Positions 1 to 8,847 of a stretch of DNA of 64,000 nt are shown one piece after another. Each line of letters starts with the position of its first letter. Within the stretch, counting starts at the first letter, position 1. Source of the DNA: Trichormus variabilis 0441 (GTDB taxonomy: Bacteria > Cyanobacteriota > Cyanobacteriia > Cyanobacteriales > Nostocaceae); assembly GCF_009856605.1 (NCBI RefSeq), contig NZ_CP047242.1, forward strand, positions 2,168,001 to 2,232,000, in the 5' to 3' direction. Made by a program: the position numbers and the translations under genes. The notes beneath the pieces were generated by a model. That model was not told where the DNA came from. It saw only the letters and a program-made list of their open reading frames with translations, and did not search any database.

Positions 1-1
1 C

Positions 2-844
2 CCTTATACCCCCAGTACTCGCCAGGTTACGATTTCCGACTTCGCGGAAATTACCAAAACCGAGCCAGAAAAGTCACTAACGGTATATAAACACAGGGCA
101 AAAGGCCGCAACAACCAAGGTCGGATTACTAGCCGTCGCCGTGGTGGTGGACACAAAAGACTATATCGGATCATCGACTTTAAACGGGATAAACGTAGTA
201 TTCCTGCCACAGTCATAGCTATTGAATACGATCCCAACCGGAATGCTCGGATTGCCTTAGTTTCCTATGAAGATGGGGAAAAACGGTACATTCTGCATCC
301 AAACAACTTAAAAGTTGGGACAGTAATTATTGCTGGGCCTGAATCTCCCATTGAAGATGGTAATGCTTTACCCTTGGCGAACATCCCCTTAGGTACAAGC
401 GTTCACAACGTAGAGTTAAAAGCAGGTAAAGGCGGTCAAATTGTTCGCTCTGCTGGTGCTACAGCTCAAGTCGTAGCCAAAGAAGGCAATTACGTCACTC
501 TCAAGCTACCTTCTGGAGAAGTCCGCTTGATTCGCCGGGAATGCTACGCCACCATCGGCCAAGTAGGTAACACGGACGCGAGAAACTTAAGTGCTGGTAA
601 AGCCGGAAGAAATCGCTGGAAAGGTCGCCGTCCCAAAGTTAGAGGTAGCGTCATGAACCCAGTAGACCACCCACATGGTGGTGGTGAGGGTAGAGCGCCT
701 ATCGGTAGATCAGGCCCTGTAACTCCTTGGGGTAAACCTACCTTAGGTGCTAAAACACGCAAACCCAAGAAAGCCAGCAGCAAGTTGATTATACGCCGTC
801 GTCGTAAGTCTTCTAAACGCGGTCGTGGTGGTCGTGAGTCTTAA
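2..844 (+). CDS. rplB: 50S ribosomal protein L2 (5' end outside window)
   Basis: L2 binds 23S rRNA near the peptidyl-transferase centre and is needed for subunit joining. The frame is open from base 2 and reads [14 protein letters not shown], i.e. only about half a dozen N-terminal residues are missing. The RNA-binding region ([14 protein letters not shown]) and the C-terminal signature [14 protein letters not shown], containing the conserved functional histidine, are intact, and the protein ends in the usual basic tail. It is the first visible gene of the S10-type operon; rplC/D/W would be expected just upstream. An internal TTG at 374 is not a real start because the homologous protein continues upstream of it. 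Confidence 0.97.
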   Translation, partial: PYTPSTRQVTISDFAEITKTEPEKSLTVYKHRAKGRNNQGRITSRRRGGGHKRLYRIIDFKRDKRSIPATVIAIEYDPNRNARIALVSYEDGEKRYILHPNNLKVGTVIIAGPESPIEDGNALPLANIPLGTSVHNVELKAGKGGQIVRSAGATAQVVAKEGNYVTLKLPSGEVRLIRRECYATIGQVGNTDARNLSAGKAGRNRWKGRRPKVRGSVMNPVDHPHGGGEGRAPIGRSGPVTPWGKPTLGAKTRKPKKASSKLIIRRRRKSSKRGRGGRES

Positions 845-927
845 TTAGTGCTGAAGCGCGGTAGCGGGGCGTTCAGCCAAAATTCCAAGTTAAAAACTCA
901 CAACATAAACTCAAAACTTTCGCAATT

Positions 928-1206
928 ATGGGTCGTTCTCTTAAAAAAGGTCCTTTCATCGCCGATCATTTACTCAGCAAAATTGAAAAGCTCAATGACA
1001 AAAATGAAAAACAAGTCATTAAAACTTGGTCAAGAGCTTCCACCATTTTGCCCTTAATGGTAGGTCATACTATAGCCGTCCACAACGGTCGTCAACACGT
1101 TCCAGTTTTTATCAGCGAGCAGATGGTGGGACATAAGTTGGGAGAATTCGCTCCTACTCGTACCTACAGAGGCCATGGTAAATCTGACAAAAAAGCAGGT
1201 AGGTAA
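928..1206 (+). CDS. rpsS: 30S ribosomal protein S19
   Basis: S19 sits in the head of the small subunit, pairs with S13 and contacts the A-site tRNA region. The 92-residue product begins with the family hallmark [10 protein letters not shown] and contains the conserved [11 protein letters not shown] and [12 protein letters not shown] stretches, giving normal family length. The ATG at 928 is preceded by an AT-rich stretch without a clear Shine-Dalgarno sequence. It follows rplB after 83 nt and precedes rplV, the standard S10 operon order. Confidence 0.97.
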   Translation: MGRSLKKGPFIADHLLSKIEKLNDKNEKQVIKTWSRASTILPLMVGHTIAVHNGRQHVPVFISEQMVGHKLGEFAPTRTYRGHGKSDKKAGR

Positions 1207-1278
1207 GTTGTCAATAGTCAGTAGTCGGCTGTCAGTAGGTGAAAACAACTGACAACGAACAACTGACAACTGACAAAA
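1207..1278 (+). repeat. Heptamer repeat array between rpsS and rplV
   Basis: The gap is built from degenerate 7-mers of the AGTCAGT and ACTGACA type; two ACTGACA units stand directly before the rplV ribosome binding site. Such short tandemly repeated repetitive (STRR) sequences are known from heterocystous cyanobacteria. It lies within a transcription unit, so it should be transcribed. Confidence 0.8.
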
Positions 1279-1290
1279 TTGGAGAAAATT

Positions 1291-1650
1291 ATGGCTACTG
1301 ATACTACTGAAGTAAAAGCGATCGCCCGCTTTATCAGAATGTCTCCCTACAAAGTACGTCGGGTACTTGACCAAATTCGGGGGCTTTCTTACCGGGAAGC
1401 GCTAATTATCCTAGAATTTATGCCCTATCGAGCCACTGAGCCAGTGTTAACACTGCTGCGTAGTGCTGCTGCTAACGCTGAACATAATGCAGGGTTAGAC
1501 CGCGCCGAGTTAGTGATTACCCAGGCTTATGCTGATCAAGGCCCAGTCCTGAAACGTTTCCAACCCAGAGCGCAAGGTAGAGCCTACCAAATTCGCAAGC
1601 CGACGTGTCACATCACCTTGGCTGTGGCTGCTAACGCCGGTGCGAAATAA
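1291..1650 (+). CDS. rplV: 50S ribosomal protein L22
   Basis: L22 lines the nascent-peptide exit tunnel. The 119-residue product carries the family core ([20 protein letters not shown] near the N terminus, and [18 protein letters not shown] at the C-terminal hairpin that reaches into the tunnel). I start it at the ATG at 1291, which has GGAG six bases upstream; an in-frame TTG at 1279 lies in front of that ribosome binding site and within heptamer repeat DNA, so it is not used. Next gene is rpsC after 52 nt. Confidence 0.96.
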   Translation: MATDTTEVKAIARFIRMSPYKVRRVLDQIRGLSYREALIILEFMPYRATEPVLTLLRSAAANAEHNAGLDRAELVITQAYADQGPVLKRFQPRAQGRAYQIRKPTCHITLAVAANAGAK

Positions 1651-1702
1651 GTCCTAGACACAAAAAATTGCGTTAAAGTCAGAAATTTTAGAGGAAGCAT
1701 TT

Positions 1703-2485
1703 GTGGGACAAAAAATTCATCCAGTTGGCTTTCGCCTGGGAATTACCCAAGAACACCAATCGCGTTGGTTTGCCGAACCTAGCCGCTATCCAGAACTTCT
1801 ACAAGAAGACCACAAACTACGTCAATATATAGAACAAAAACTGGGTAGACTCGCACAAAATAACGCAGGTATTTCCGAAGTACGGATTGAACGGAAAGCC
1901 GATCAAATTGATCTAGAAGTGCGTACAGCTCGCCCAGGCGTAGTTGTAGGTCGTGGTGGGCAAGGTATTGAAGCATTGCGTACTGGACTACAAACACTTT
2001 TGGGTGGTAATCGCCAAATTCGCATCAACGTAGTAGAAGTACAACGAGTTGATGCTGATGCTTACCTGATTGCCGAATTTATTGCTCAACAGTTGGAACG
2101 TCGTGTTTCCTTCCGTCGGGTAGTGCGTCAAGCAATTCAACGCGCTCAAAAAGCTGGCATTCAAGGCATCAAAGTTCAAGTTAGCGGTCGCCTCAACGGT
2201 GCAGAAATCGCCCGGACAGAGTGGACACGGGAAGGTAGAGTACCTCTACACACCTTAAGAGCTGATATTGACTACTCTTACTGCACAGCCAAAACCGTTT
2301 ACGGTATTCTTGGCATCAAAGTTTGGGTATTCAAAGGCGAAATCATCCCCGGACAAGAAGTAGCGGCACCACCGCCTTCAACCCGTGACCGCGACCGTGA
2401 CCGTGGCGATCGCGATCGTGAACCCCGCCGTCGTCAACAACAACGCCGCCGCCAGCAGTTTGAAGACCGCTCCAACGAAGGATAG
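1703..2485 (+). CDS. rpsC: 30S ribosomal protein S3 with a long charged C-terminal tail
   Basis: S3 is part of the mRNA entry channel of the 30S head. The start is GTG at 1703 behind GAGGAAG. Residues about 40-110 form a type-II KH domain with the GRGGQGI loop (around residue 80), followed by the S3 C-terminal domain ([13 protein letters not shown]). The last 30 or so residues are a low-complexity tail of Asp-Arg repeats, Arg and Gln, beyond the conserved S3 fold; a HIP1 octamer (2406-2413) lies inside its coding sequence. The stop codon TAG is itself the first triplet of a heptamer repeat array. Confidence 0.96.
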   Translation: MGQKIHPVGFRLGITQEHQSRWFAEPSRYPELLQEDHKLRQYIEQKLGRLAQNNAGISEVRIERKADQIDLEVRTARPGVVVGRGGQGIEALRTGLQTLLGGNRQIRINVVEVQRVDADAYLIAEFIAQQLERRVSFRRVVRQAIQRAQKAGIQGIKVQVSGRLNGAEIARTEWTREGRVPLHTLRADIDYSYCTAKTVYGILGIKVWVFKGEIIPGQEVAAPPPSTRDRDRDRGDRDREPRRRQQQRRRQQFEDRSNEG

Positions 2486-2580
2486 TCCACAGTCCACAGT
2501 CCATAGTCCACAGTTCAAATTGTTTGACTATTGACCATTGACTAATTGACTATTAACCATTGACTTTTGACTTTTGACAA
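2483..2580 (+). repeat. Heptamer repeat array between rpsC and rplP
   Basis: Five consecutive 7-mers (TAGTCCA, CAGTCCA, CAGTCCA, TAGTCCA, CAGTTCA) begin exactly at the rpsC stop codon, followed by degenerate TTGACTA / TTGACCA units. It is the STRR type of cyanobacterial repeat and fills the whole rpsC-rplP gap. Confidence 0.85.
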
Positions 2581-2583
2581 ACA

Positions 2584-3012
2584 ATGTTAAGTCCAAGAAG
2601 AACTAAATTCCGCAAACAACAACGCGGGCGGATGGGAGGGTTAGCCCACCGGGGTAGCACCCTCAACTTTGGAGATTTCGCACTCCAAGCCCAAGAACCA
2701 GCTTGGATCACCTCTCGACAAATTGAGGCTTCCCGTCGGGCAATGACTCGTTATATCCGCCGGGGTGGCAAAATCTGGATTCGGATTTTCCCAGACAAGC
2801 CAGTAACCATGCGCCCAGCAGAAACCCGGATGGGTTCCGGTAAAGGTAATCCAGAGTTTTGGGTAGCTGTAGTTAAACCAGGTCGGATTTTATTTGAAAT
2901 CGCCGGTGTTACAGAAGAAATTGCTCGTGAAGCGATGCGCCTAGCGGCTTATAAGCTACCAATTAAAACTAAGTTTATTGTGCGTTCTCAAGTTGTAGAG
3001 GAACAGGAGTAG
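2584..3012 (+). CDS. rplP: 50S ribosomal protein L16
   Basis: L16 organises the A-site region of the large subunit and contacts the tRNA elbow. The 142-residue product starts [17 protein letters not shown], the canonical L16 N terminus, and contains the conserved [14 protein letters not shown] and [15 protein letters not shown] segments. Length is normal. No good ribosome binding site is visible upstream because the gap is repeat DNA. rpmC follows after only 3 nt, so the two are probably translationally coupled. Confidence 0.97.
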   Translation: MLSPRRTKFRKQQRGRMGGLAHRGSTLNFGDFALQAQEPAWITSRQIEASRRAMTRYIRRGGKIWIRIFPDKPVTMRPAETRMGSGKGNPEFWVAVVKPGRILFEIAGVTEEIAREAMRLAAYKLPIKTKFIVRSQVVEEQE

Positions 3013-3015
3013 GTT

Positions 3016-3240
3016 ATGCCACTTCCCAAAATTTCAGAAGCTAGAGAACTAAGTGACGAGAGACTGGTTGAGGAAATCACTGCTGTCAAAAAACAACTGT
3101 TTCAGTTGCGCTTGCAAAAGGCCACCAGACAACTAGACAAACCTCACCAATTCCGCCATGCCCGCCACCGTCTAGCCCAATTGTTAACAGTAGAAGGAGA
3201 GCGGAAACGGGCAGCCGCAACTCAATCGCCTCAAGAATAA
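3016..3240 (+). CDS. rpmC: 50S ribosomal protein L29
   Basis: L29 is a small helical-hairpin protein at the exit of the nascent-chain tunnel, near the docking site for trigger factor and SRP. The 74-residue product shows the family pattern (LSDERLVEEI, KKQLFQLRLQKATRQL, then a basic helix). Its GGAG-type ribosome binding site overlaps the end of rplP. A short Ala/Gln-rich C-terminal extension follows the conserved region. Confidence 0.93.
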   Translation: MPLPKISEARELSDERLVEEITAVKKQLFQLRLQKATRQLDKPHQFRHARHRLAQLLTVEGERKRAAATQSPQE

Positions 3241-3252
3241 AAGTAGGAGATT

Positions 3253-3498
3253 ATGGCAATCAAAGAACGCGTTGGCTTAGTAGTAAGCGACAAAATGCAG
3301 AAAACTGTAGTAGTCGCCATCGAAAACCGCGCTCCCCACCCCAAGTACGGCAAAATTGTAGTCAAAACTCGCCGTTACAAAGCTCACGACGAAGACAATA
3401 AATGCAAAGTGGGCGATCGCGTGCGGATTCAGGAAACCAGACCCTTGAGTAAAACCAAGCGCTGGCAAGTTGCAGAAATTCTCAACACCAAAGCTTAG
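3253..3498 (+). CDS. rpsQ: 30S ribosomal protein S17
   Basis: S17 is a primary 16S rRNA-binding OB-fold protein of the 30S body. The 81-residue product carries the signature [17 protein letters not shown] and the second conserved patch [19 protein letters not shown]. It starts at ATG 3253, 12 nt after rpmC, with TAGGAGA upstream. A HIP1 octamer at 3413 lies within the codons for VGDRVRI. Confidence 0.96.
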   Translation: MAIKERVGLVVSDKMQKTVVVAIENRAPHPKYGKIVVKTRRYKAHDEDNKCKVGDRVRIQETRPLSKTKRWQVAEILNTKA

Positions 3499-3536
3499 TT
3501 GTTATAAAAATAACAACTTTATAAGGGAGACCAATT

Positions 3537-3905
3537 GTGATTCAACCCCAAACCTATCTTAATGTCGCAGACAATAGCGGCGCTCGTAAATTGATGTGTA
3601 TCCGTGTCTTAGGTGCGGGTAACAGTCGTTACGGTTTCATTGGCGACAAGATTATTGCTGTGGTCAAAGATGCCACACCCAACATGGCTGTAAAAAAATC
3701 TGATGTTGTGGAAGCAGTGATCGTCCGTACACGCCATCACATCCGTCGTGATAGCGGTATGACCATTCGCTTCGACGATAACGCCGCCGTCATCATCAAC
3801 AAAGACGGTAACCCCAGAGGCACACGGGTATTTGGCCCTGTAGCACGGGAACTACGCGACAAAAACTTTACCAAAATAGTTTCTCTGGCTCCGGAGGTGC
3901 TGTAA
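3537..3905 (+). CDS. rplN: 50S ribosomal protein L14
   Basis: L14 lies at the subunit interface and is also the docking partner of the ribosomal silencing factor RsfS, whose gene is found at 31988-32446 here. The 122-residue product begins at a GTG (3537) behind AAGGGAGA and reads [20 protein letters not shown], the standard L14 N terminus. Its TAA stop shares one base with the rplX ATG (TAATG). Confidence 0.97.
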
Positions 3906-4258
3906 TGCCAAGTAAAAAGGACACAACACCCAAGTTTCATAAACTGCACGTCAAGACTGGCGACACCGTGCAAGTAATTGCAGGTAAAGACAAAGGCAAA
4001 GTTGGCGAAGTGATTAAAGCACTGCCCCAACTGAGTAAAGTCATCGTCAAAGGTGTCAATATCAAAACTAAGCACGTCAAGCCCCAACAAGAAGGGGAAT
4101 CGGGACGGATTGTCACTCAAGAAGCACCGATTCACAGTTCCAACGTCATGCTTTACTCCACCAAGCAAAACGTCGCTAGTCGTGTCTGCTACACTTTCAC
4201 CGCCGAAGGCAAGAAAGTCAGGAAGCTCAAGAAAACTGGTGAAATTCTCGATAATTAG
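3905..4258 (+). CDS. rplX: 50S ribosomal protein L24
   Basis: L24 is an assembly-initiator protein of the 50S subunit. The 117-residue product has the KOW motif ([19 protein letters not shown], about residues 19-37) and the [20 protein letters not shown] segment typical of L24. The start ATG overlaps the rplN stop by one base and uses the GGAGG near the end of rplN, a classical translational-coupling arrangement. Confidence 0.96.
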   Translation: MPSKKDTTPKFHKLHVKTGDTVQVIAGKDKGKVGEVIKALPQLSKVIVKGVNIKTKHVKPQQEGESGRIVTQEAPIHSSNVMLYSTKQNVASRVCYTFTAEGKKVRKLKKTGEILDN

Positions 4259-4275
4259 GGAATTAGCCGACTTGA

Positions 4276-4312
4276 GATTTTAGATATGGAATTAAATTTA
4301 CAATCTAAAATC
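4276..4312 (+). other. Perfect 10-bp inverted repeat between rplX and rplE
   Basis: GATTTTAGAT at 4276-4285 pairs with ATCTAAAATC at 4303-4312 around a 17-nt AT-rich loop. There is no T-run afterwards, so it does not look like a simple terminator; it could be an mRNA-processing or stability element inside the operon. Function is unproven. Confidence 0.5.
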
Positions 4313-4364
4313 GGAAAATTAAAATTTCCCTGACAAAGCCCAGGGAGAATCAGGACAAAAAACT

Positions 4365-4913
4365 ATGGCGACAACCAGACTCAAAACCTTATATCAAGAG
4401 ACAATCATCCCCAAATTAACCCAGCAGTTCCAATACACTAATGTTCATCAAGTACCAAAATTGGTGAAAATTACCGTGAACCGGGGTTTAGGGGAAGCAG
4501 CTCAAAATGCTAAATCCCTAGAAGCATCATTAACCGAAATTGCTACTATTACTGGTCAAAAGCCAGTAGTCACACGGGCGAAAAAGGCGATCGCTGGCTT
4601 TAAAATTCGTCAGGGTATGCCTGTTGGCATCATGGTGACACTAAGAGGCGAACGGATGTATGCTTTCTTCGACAGACTGATTAGCCTATCACTACCTAGA
4701 ATTAGAGACTTCCGTGGTATCAGCCCCAAAAGCTTCGACGGTCGTGGTAACTATACTCTAGGCGTAAGAGAACAGTTAATCTTTCCAGAAATCGAATACG
4801 ACAGCATCGATCAAATCCGTGGTCTAGATATTTCTATCATCACCACAGCGAAAAACGACGAAGAGGGCCGCGCCTTACTCAAAGAATTTGGAATGCCCTT
4901 TCGCGATCAATAA
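4365..4913 (+). CDS. rplE: 50S ribosomal protein L5
   Basis: L5 binds 5S rRNA and contacts P-site tRNA in the central protuberance. The 182-residue product carries the family signatures [21 protein letters not shown] and the conserved C-terminal half ([20 protein letters not shown], then IFPEIEYD). It starts at ATG 4365 with a GGGAGAA ribosome binding site upstream. Length and position (rplX-rplE-rpsH) are standard; the cyanobacterial spc operon lacks rpsN here, as expected. Confidence 0.97.
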   Translation: MATTRLKTLYQETIIPKLTQQFQYTNVHQVPKLVKITVNRGLGEAAQNAKSLEASLTEIATITGQKPVVTRAKKAIAGFKIRQGMPVGIMVTLRGERMYAFFDRLISLSLPRIRDFRGISPKSFDGRGNYTLGVREQLIFPEIEYDSIDQIRGLDISIITTAKNDEEGRALLKEFGMPFRDQ

Positions 4914-4933
4914 GTTCATCTAAAGAGGGAACG

Positions 4934-5335
4934 ATGGCGGCTAACGACACAATTGCAGATATGCTGACGCGCATCCGCAATGCTAACATGGCAAGGCATC
5001 AAACTACACTAGTGCCAGCTACAAAAATGACTCGTAGCATTGCTAAAGTGCTACAGGAAGAAGGCTTTATTGCTGAAATTTCCGAAGAAGGAGACGAAGT
5101 AAAACGTAACCTGGTGATTGCCCTGAAATACAAGGGGAAAAATCGTCAACCACTAATTACCGCCCTTAAGCGTGTAAGTAAGCCTGGGTTACGTGTTTAC
5201 TCCAACCGTAAGGAATTACCAAGAGTACTAGGTGGCATCGGTATTGCCATTATTTCCACATCCAGTGGGATCATGACCGACCGCGAAGCACGGCGGCAAA
5301 ACTTGGGTGGTGAAGTACTCTGCTACGTCTGGTAG
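4934..5335 (+). CDS. rpsH: 30S ribosomal protein S8
   Basis: S8 binds the central domain of 16S rRNA and in other bacteria represses its own operon by binding the mRNA. The 133-residue product begins [20 protein letters not shown] and ends with the signature [22 protein letters not shown]. The ATG at 4934 has AGAGGGA upstream, 20 nt after rplE. The TAG stop codon is the first triplet of a heptamer array. Confidence 0.97.
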   Translation: MAANDTIADMLTRIRNANMARHQTTLVPATKMTRSIAKVLQEEGFIAEISEEGDEVKRNLVIALKYKGKNRQPLITALKRVSKPGLRVYSNRKELPRVLGGIGIAIISTSSGIMTDREARRQNLGGEVLCYVW

Positions 5336-5416
5336 TGATTAGTCATTAGTCATCAGTCATTAGTCATTTAGTACAAAACAAAGGACAACTGACAACTGAC
5401 AACTGACAACTGACAC
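5333..5416 (+). repeat. Heptamer repeat array between rpsH and rplF
   Basis: Beginning with the rpsH stop codon the sequence reads TAGTGAT, TAGTCAT, TAGTCAT, CAGTCAT, TAGTCAT, and then changes to repeated ACTGACA units (four near-perfect copies) before the rplF ribosome binding site. Two repeat families with opposite orientation meet within one gap. Confidence 0.85.
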
Positions 5417-5431
5417 AAGGATAAAAAAATC

Positions 5432-5980
5432 ATGTCTCGTATTGGTAAACGTCCAATTACTGTACCAGCCAAAGTGCAAGTCACAATTGATGGCACCAAG
5501 GTTGTGGTTAAAGGCCCTAAAGGCGAACTGTCAAGAGAACTACCTGTAAACGTTAGTGTTTCTCAAGAAGGAGAAACCTTACAAGTAACTCGACGTGATG
5601 AAACTCGGACTTCTAGACAACTACACGGTTTAAGCCGGACTCTAGTTGCCAACATGGTGGAAGGGGTTTCTCAAGGTTTCCAACGCCGTTTAGAAATTCA
5701 AGGCGTGGGTTATCGCGCTCAAGTTCAAGGGCGTAACCTGATTTTAAACATGGGTTATAGCCATCAAGTCCAAATTGAACCACCGGATGGGATTCAGTTT
5801 GCTGTCGAAAATAACACCAACGTTATAGTCAGTGGATATGACAAGGAAATTGTAGGTAACACAGCAGCGAAAATCCGTGCCGTTCGTCCACCAGAGCCTT
5901 ACAAGGGTAAAGGTATCCGCTACGCCGGTGAAGTGGTCAGACGTAAAGCTGGTAAGACTGGTAAGGGTGGTAAGAAGTAA
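5432..5980 (+). CDS. rplF: 50S ribosomal protein L6
   Basis: L6 lies near the GTPase-associated centre and the sarcin-ricin loop. The 182-residue product has the two-domain L6 architecture: [17 protein letters not shown] at the N terminus and the C-terminal signature [21 protein letters not shown]. It starts at ATG 5432 after AAGGA. The C terminus ends in Gly/Lys repeats (GKTGKGGKK). rplR follows after 2 nt, implying coupled translation. Confidence 0.97.
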   Translation: MSRIGKRPITVPAKVQVTIDGTKVVVKGPKGELSRELPVNVSVSQEGETLQVTRRDETRTSRQLHGLSRTLVANMVEGVSQGFQRRLEIQGVGYRAQVQGRNLILNMGYSHQVQIEPPDGIQFAVENNTNVIVSGYDKEIVGNTAAKIRAVRPPEPYKGKGIRYAGEVVRRKAGKTGKGGKK

Positions 5981-5982
5981 AC

Positions 5983-6345
5983 ATGAAACTCACTCGTAGA
6001 GAATCAAAACAGCGTCGCCATAGACGCGTTCGTGGTAAAGTTCAAGGTTCTCCAGAACGTCCACGTCTGGCTGTCTTTCGCTCTAATGAGCATATTTATG
6101 CTCAAGTAATTGATGATACACAACATCACACACTGGTATCGGCATCAACCGTAGAGCCAGAGGTGAAATCTAGTTTGGCTTCCGGTGCAAACTGCGAAGC
6201 ATCGTCACAAATTGGCAAATTGATCGCAGTGCGATCGCTCGAAAAAGGCATCACTAAAGTCGTATTTGATCGTGGTGGTAACTTATACCACGGACGCATC
6301 AAAGCACTAGCCGAAGCAGCACGCGAAGCTGGTTTAGACTTCTAA
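5983..6345 (+). CDS. rplR: 50S ribosomal protein L18
   Basis: L18 binds 5S rRNA together with L5. The 120-residue product contains the conserved basic N terminus ([21 protein letters not shown]) and the [14 protein letters not shown] segment, ending with [26 protein letters not shown], the L18 signature. The start lies 2 nt after rplF and the ribosome binding site must lie in the rplF 3' end. Confidence 0.96.
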   Translation: MKLTRRESKQRRHRRVRGKVQGSPERPRLAVFRSNEHIYAQVIDDTQHHTLVSASTVEPEVKSSLASGANCEASSQIGKLIAVRSLEKGITKVVFDRGGNLYHGRIKALAEAAREAGLDF

Positions 6346-6348
6346 TTT

Positions 6349-6409
6349 GTCAGTAGTCAATAGTCAGTAGTAACTGACAACTGACAACTGACAACTGACA
6401 ACTGACAAA
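6349..6409 (+). repeat. Heptamer repeat array between rplR and rpsE
   Basis: Degenerate CAGTAGT / CAATAGT units followed by five tandem ACTGACA heptamers fill the gap up to the rpsE ribosome binding site. This is the longest perfect ACTGACA run in the window. Confidence 0.85.
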
Positions 6410-6423
6410 AAGAGAGCAATATT

Positions 6424-6948
6424 ATGGCAACAGGTCGTCGTAAAGCGAACCGTACAAAAAAAGAAGAAACTAACTGGCAAGAGCGCGTAATTCAGATCCG
6501 GCGGGTGAGCAAGGTTGTTAAAGGTGGTAAAAAACTCAGCTTCCGGGCGATCGTTGTTGTAGGTAACGAACGCGGTCAAGTCGGAGTCGGGGTAGGTAAA
6601 GCCTCGGACGTTATAGGTGCTGTGAAAAAAGGTGTAGCCGACGGCAAAAAACACCTGATTGATATCCCCATCACCAAATCTAACTCCATTCCCCATCCTA
6701 TTGATGGTGTAGGTGGCGGTGCTAAGGTCATGATGCGCCCAGCTGCTCCCGGTACTGGTGTAATTGCTGGTGGTGCTGTCCGGACTGTATTGGAATTGGC
6801 GGGAGTGCGTAACGTTTTAGCCAAGCAACTCGGCTCTAACAATCCACTCAACAACGCCAGAGCAGCCGTCAACGCCTTATCGACACTACGCACCTTAGCT
6901 GAAGTAGCTGAAGACCGAGGCATTGCGATCGAAAAACTCTACATCTAA
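6424..6948 (+). CDS. rpsE: 30S ribosomal protein S5
   Basis: S5 lines the mRNA entry channel and affects decoding fidelity. The 174-residue product carries the double-stranded RNA-binding S5 domain ([20 protein letters not shown], then [20 protein letters not shown]) and the C-terminal domain ([20 protein letters not shown]). The ATG at 6424 has AGAGAG upstream. Position between rplR and rplO is standard; rpmD (L30) is absent between rpsE and rplO. Confidence 0.97.
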   Translation: MATGRRKANRTKKEETNWQERVIQIRRVSKVVKGGKKLSFRAIVVVGNERGQVGVGVGKASDVIGAVKKGVADGKKHLIDIPITKSNSIPHPIDGVGGGAKVMMRPAAPGTGVIAGGAVRTVLELAGVRNVLAKQLGSNNPLNNARAAVNALSTLRTLAEVAEDRGIAIEKLYI

Positions 6949-6972
6949 GTAGTCATTTGTCCGATGTGGAAA

Positions 6973-7007
6973 TGACAACTGACAACTGACAACTAACAAC
7001 TGGCAAC
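6973..7007 (+). repeat. ACTGACA heptamers between rpsE and rplO
   Basis: Three to four tandem ACTGACA-type units, the last ones degenerate (ACTAACA, ACTGGCA), occupy the centre of the gap. Same repeat family as in the rplR-rpsE gap. Confidence 0.75.
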
Positions 7008-7016
7008 TTTTAGATT

Positions 7017-7463
7017 ATGAGACTCAACGATGTTAAGCCCCAAAAAGGCTCGAAAAAACGCCGTCGCCGTGTAGGTAGAGGTATCTCTGCTGGCCAGGGT
7101 GCTAGTGCTGGTCTGGGTATGAGAGGTCAAAAATCACGTTCTGGTAGTGGTACCAGACCTGGTTTTGAAGGTGGTCAACAGCCATTGTACCGCCGGATAC
7201 CCAAGCTGAAAGGTTTTCCTGTAGTTAATCGGAAAATTTACACTACGATTAATGTAGAGAAGCTAGCTGATCTCCCTGCAAATACAGAAGTAACTTTGGA
7301 ATCTTTGAGAGCATCCGGTATTTTAACTGCTGTCAAAGGCCCATTGAAAGTTTTGGGTAATGGAGACTTAGGTGTAGCCCTCAACGTTAAGGCAGCAGCT
7401 TTCACAGGTCAAGCTCGGAGCAAAATTGAGGCTGCTGGAGGAAGTTGTGAAGTTTTAGGGTGA
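7017..7463 (+). CDS. rplO: 50S ribosomal protein L15
   Basis: L15 is a late-assembly protein of the large subunit. The 148-residue product has the glycine/arginine-rich N-terminal region ([26 protein letters not shown]) that threads into 23S rRNA and a globular C-terminal domain ending in AGGSCEVLG. It immediately precedes secY as in nearly all bacteria. No obvious ribosome binding site is visible before the ATG at 7017. Confidence 0.96.
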   Translation: MRLNDVKPQKGSKKRRRRVGRGISAGQGASAGLGMRGQKSRSGSGTRPGFEGGQQPLYRRIPKLKGFPVVNRKIYTTINVEKLADLPANTEVTLESLRASGILTAVKGPLKVLGNGDLGVALNVKAAAFTGQARSKIEAAGGSCEVLG

Positions 7464-7533
7464 TGCCCAACAGCGCACTTGAAAGCTAGCCAATTTGCTT
7501 CCAGCGCCTGGTTCACGATAAAGGTAGCACTCT

Positions 7534-8847
7534 ATGATCAGTCGAGATAAAGCCCCAACGGCTCAAGAAACTTTTATGCAGATGGCACAAGCAGCTGGGC
7601 TGAGAGGCAGGCTGCTTGTAACTGTCGGTATTTTAATCCTGGTTCGCCTGGGTATATTTTTACCAGTACCAGGAATTGATAGAACTCGTTTTGCCGAAGC
7701 AATTTCGAGCAATAATGCCATATTCGGTTTATTGGATATATTTTCAGGGCGAGGACTTTCAACTTTGGGAGTCTTTGCTTTAGGGATTTTGCCTTTTATT
7801 AATGCGTCAATTATCATCCAATTACTGACTGCGGCAATACCATCTTTAGAAAATTTACAGAAAAATGAGGGCGAAGCGGGTCGGCGGAAAATTTCCCAAA
7901 TCACTCGCTACGTAACTGTAGGCTGGGCAATTTTTCAGAGTCTAGCTTTCTCTGCTCTATTTCTCCAGCAGTTTGCTTTGCAACCAGGCCCAGTATTTGT
8001 AGCAGAAACAGCGATCGCATTGACTGCTGGTTCTATGTTCGTTATGTGGGCATCGGAACTGATCACAGAACGTGGTATTGGTAACGGAGCATCTTTGTTG
8101 ATTTTTGTCAACATTGTCGCATCATTACCAAAATCCTTAGGTGACACCATTGACTTAGTGCAAGTTGGTGGACGAGAAATTGTTGGTCGCGTGATTGTGC
8201 TAGTGTTAGTATTCCTGGCAACAATCGTGGGCATTGTATTTGTACAAGAAGGCATCCGGCGCATCCCGATCATCTCGGCTCGTCGTCAAGTTGGTCGTCG
8301 GGTACTAGCAGAACAGCGTAGCTATTTACCCTTACGTCTCATCTCTGGTGGTGTTATGCCAATCATTTTTGCAGCAGCCATCTTGAGCTTGCCACTTTTG
8401 ATTGCTAATTTCACCAAGAATCCAGAATTGGCTAACATTGTCAATACTTATTTGAGTCCAGGGGGTTCTGGATCTTGGGTATACGCTCTGGTGTACTTAA
8501 TTTCCATTGTTTTCTTTAGCTACTTCTATTCTTCTTTGATTGTTAACCCTGTTGACGTAGCTCAGAACCTCAAGAAAATGGGTTCTAGTATTCCGGGTAT
8601 TCGTCCTGGAAAGGCAACTAGTGAATACATCGAACGGGTAATTAACAGACTAACTTTTTTGGGCGCAATCTTTTTGGGTTTAGTGGCAATTATTCCTACC
8701 GCCGTAGAAAGAGCCTTAGGAGTACCGACCTTTAGAGGATTGGGTGCGACTTCATTGCTAATTCTGGTTGGTGTAGCAATTGAGACAGCTAAACAAGTGC
8801 AAACTTACGTTATTTCTCAGCGTTATGAAGGAATGGTGAAACAATAG
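7534..8847 (+). CDS. secY: Preprotein translocase subunit SecY
   Basis: SecY is the channel subunit of the SecYEG translocon, in cyanobacteria used in both plasma and thylakoid membranes. The 437-residue product shows about ten hydrophobic segments, the plug-region signature and the conserved cytoplasmic loop GRRVLAEQRSYLPLRLISGGVMPIIF split around residue 265. It starts at ATG 7534 behind AAAGGTAG. The TAG stop overlaps the GTG start of adk by one base. The partner secG is at 20606-20839. Confidence 0.97.
   Translation: MISRDKAPTAQETFMQMAQAAGLRGRLLVTVGILILVRLGIFLPVPGIDRTRFAEAISSNNAIFGLLDIFSGRGLSTLGVFALGILPFINASIIIQLLTAAIPSLENLQKNEGEAGRRKISQITRYVTVGWAIFQSLAFSALFLQQFALQPGPVFVAETAIALTAGSMFVMWASELITERGIGNGASLLIFVNIVASLPKSLGDTIDLVQVGGREIVGRVIVLVLVFLATIVGIVFVQEGIRRIPIISARRQVGRRVLAEQRSYLPLRLISGGVMPIIFAAAILSLPLLIANFTKNPELANIVNTYLSPGGSGSWVYALVYLISIVFFSYFYSSLIVNPVDVAQNLKKMGSSIPGIRPGKATSEYIERVINRLTFLGAIFLGLVAIIPTAVERALGVPTFRGLGATSLLILVGVAIETAKQVQTYVISQRYEGMVKQ

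Noticed and set aside
4..237. 77-codon frame on - inside rplB
   Set aside because: Antisense shadow of the L2 reading frame, which is continuous from base 2 with clear L2 homology.
848..1057. 69-codon + frame across the rplB-rpsS gap
   Set aside because: Overlaps rpsS in another frame; low-complexity Lys/Ser-rich translation without family resemblance.
6576..6923. 115-codon - frame inside rpsE
   Set aside because: Antisense shadow; Pro/Ser/Thr-rich composition typical of reversed ribosomal genes.
1207..7010. CRISPR array
   Set aside because: The regular repeats are only 7-14 nt long, without unique spacers of 30-40 nt, and no cas genes are present.
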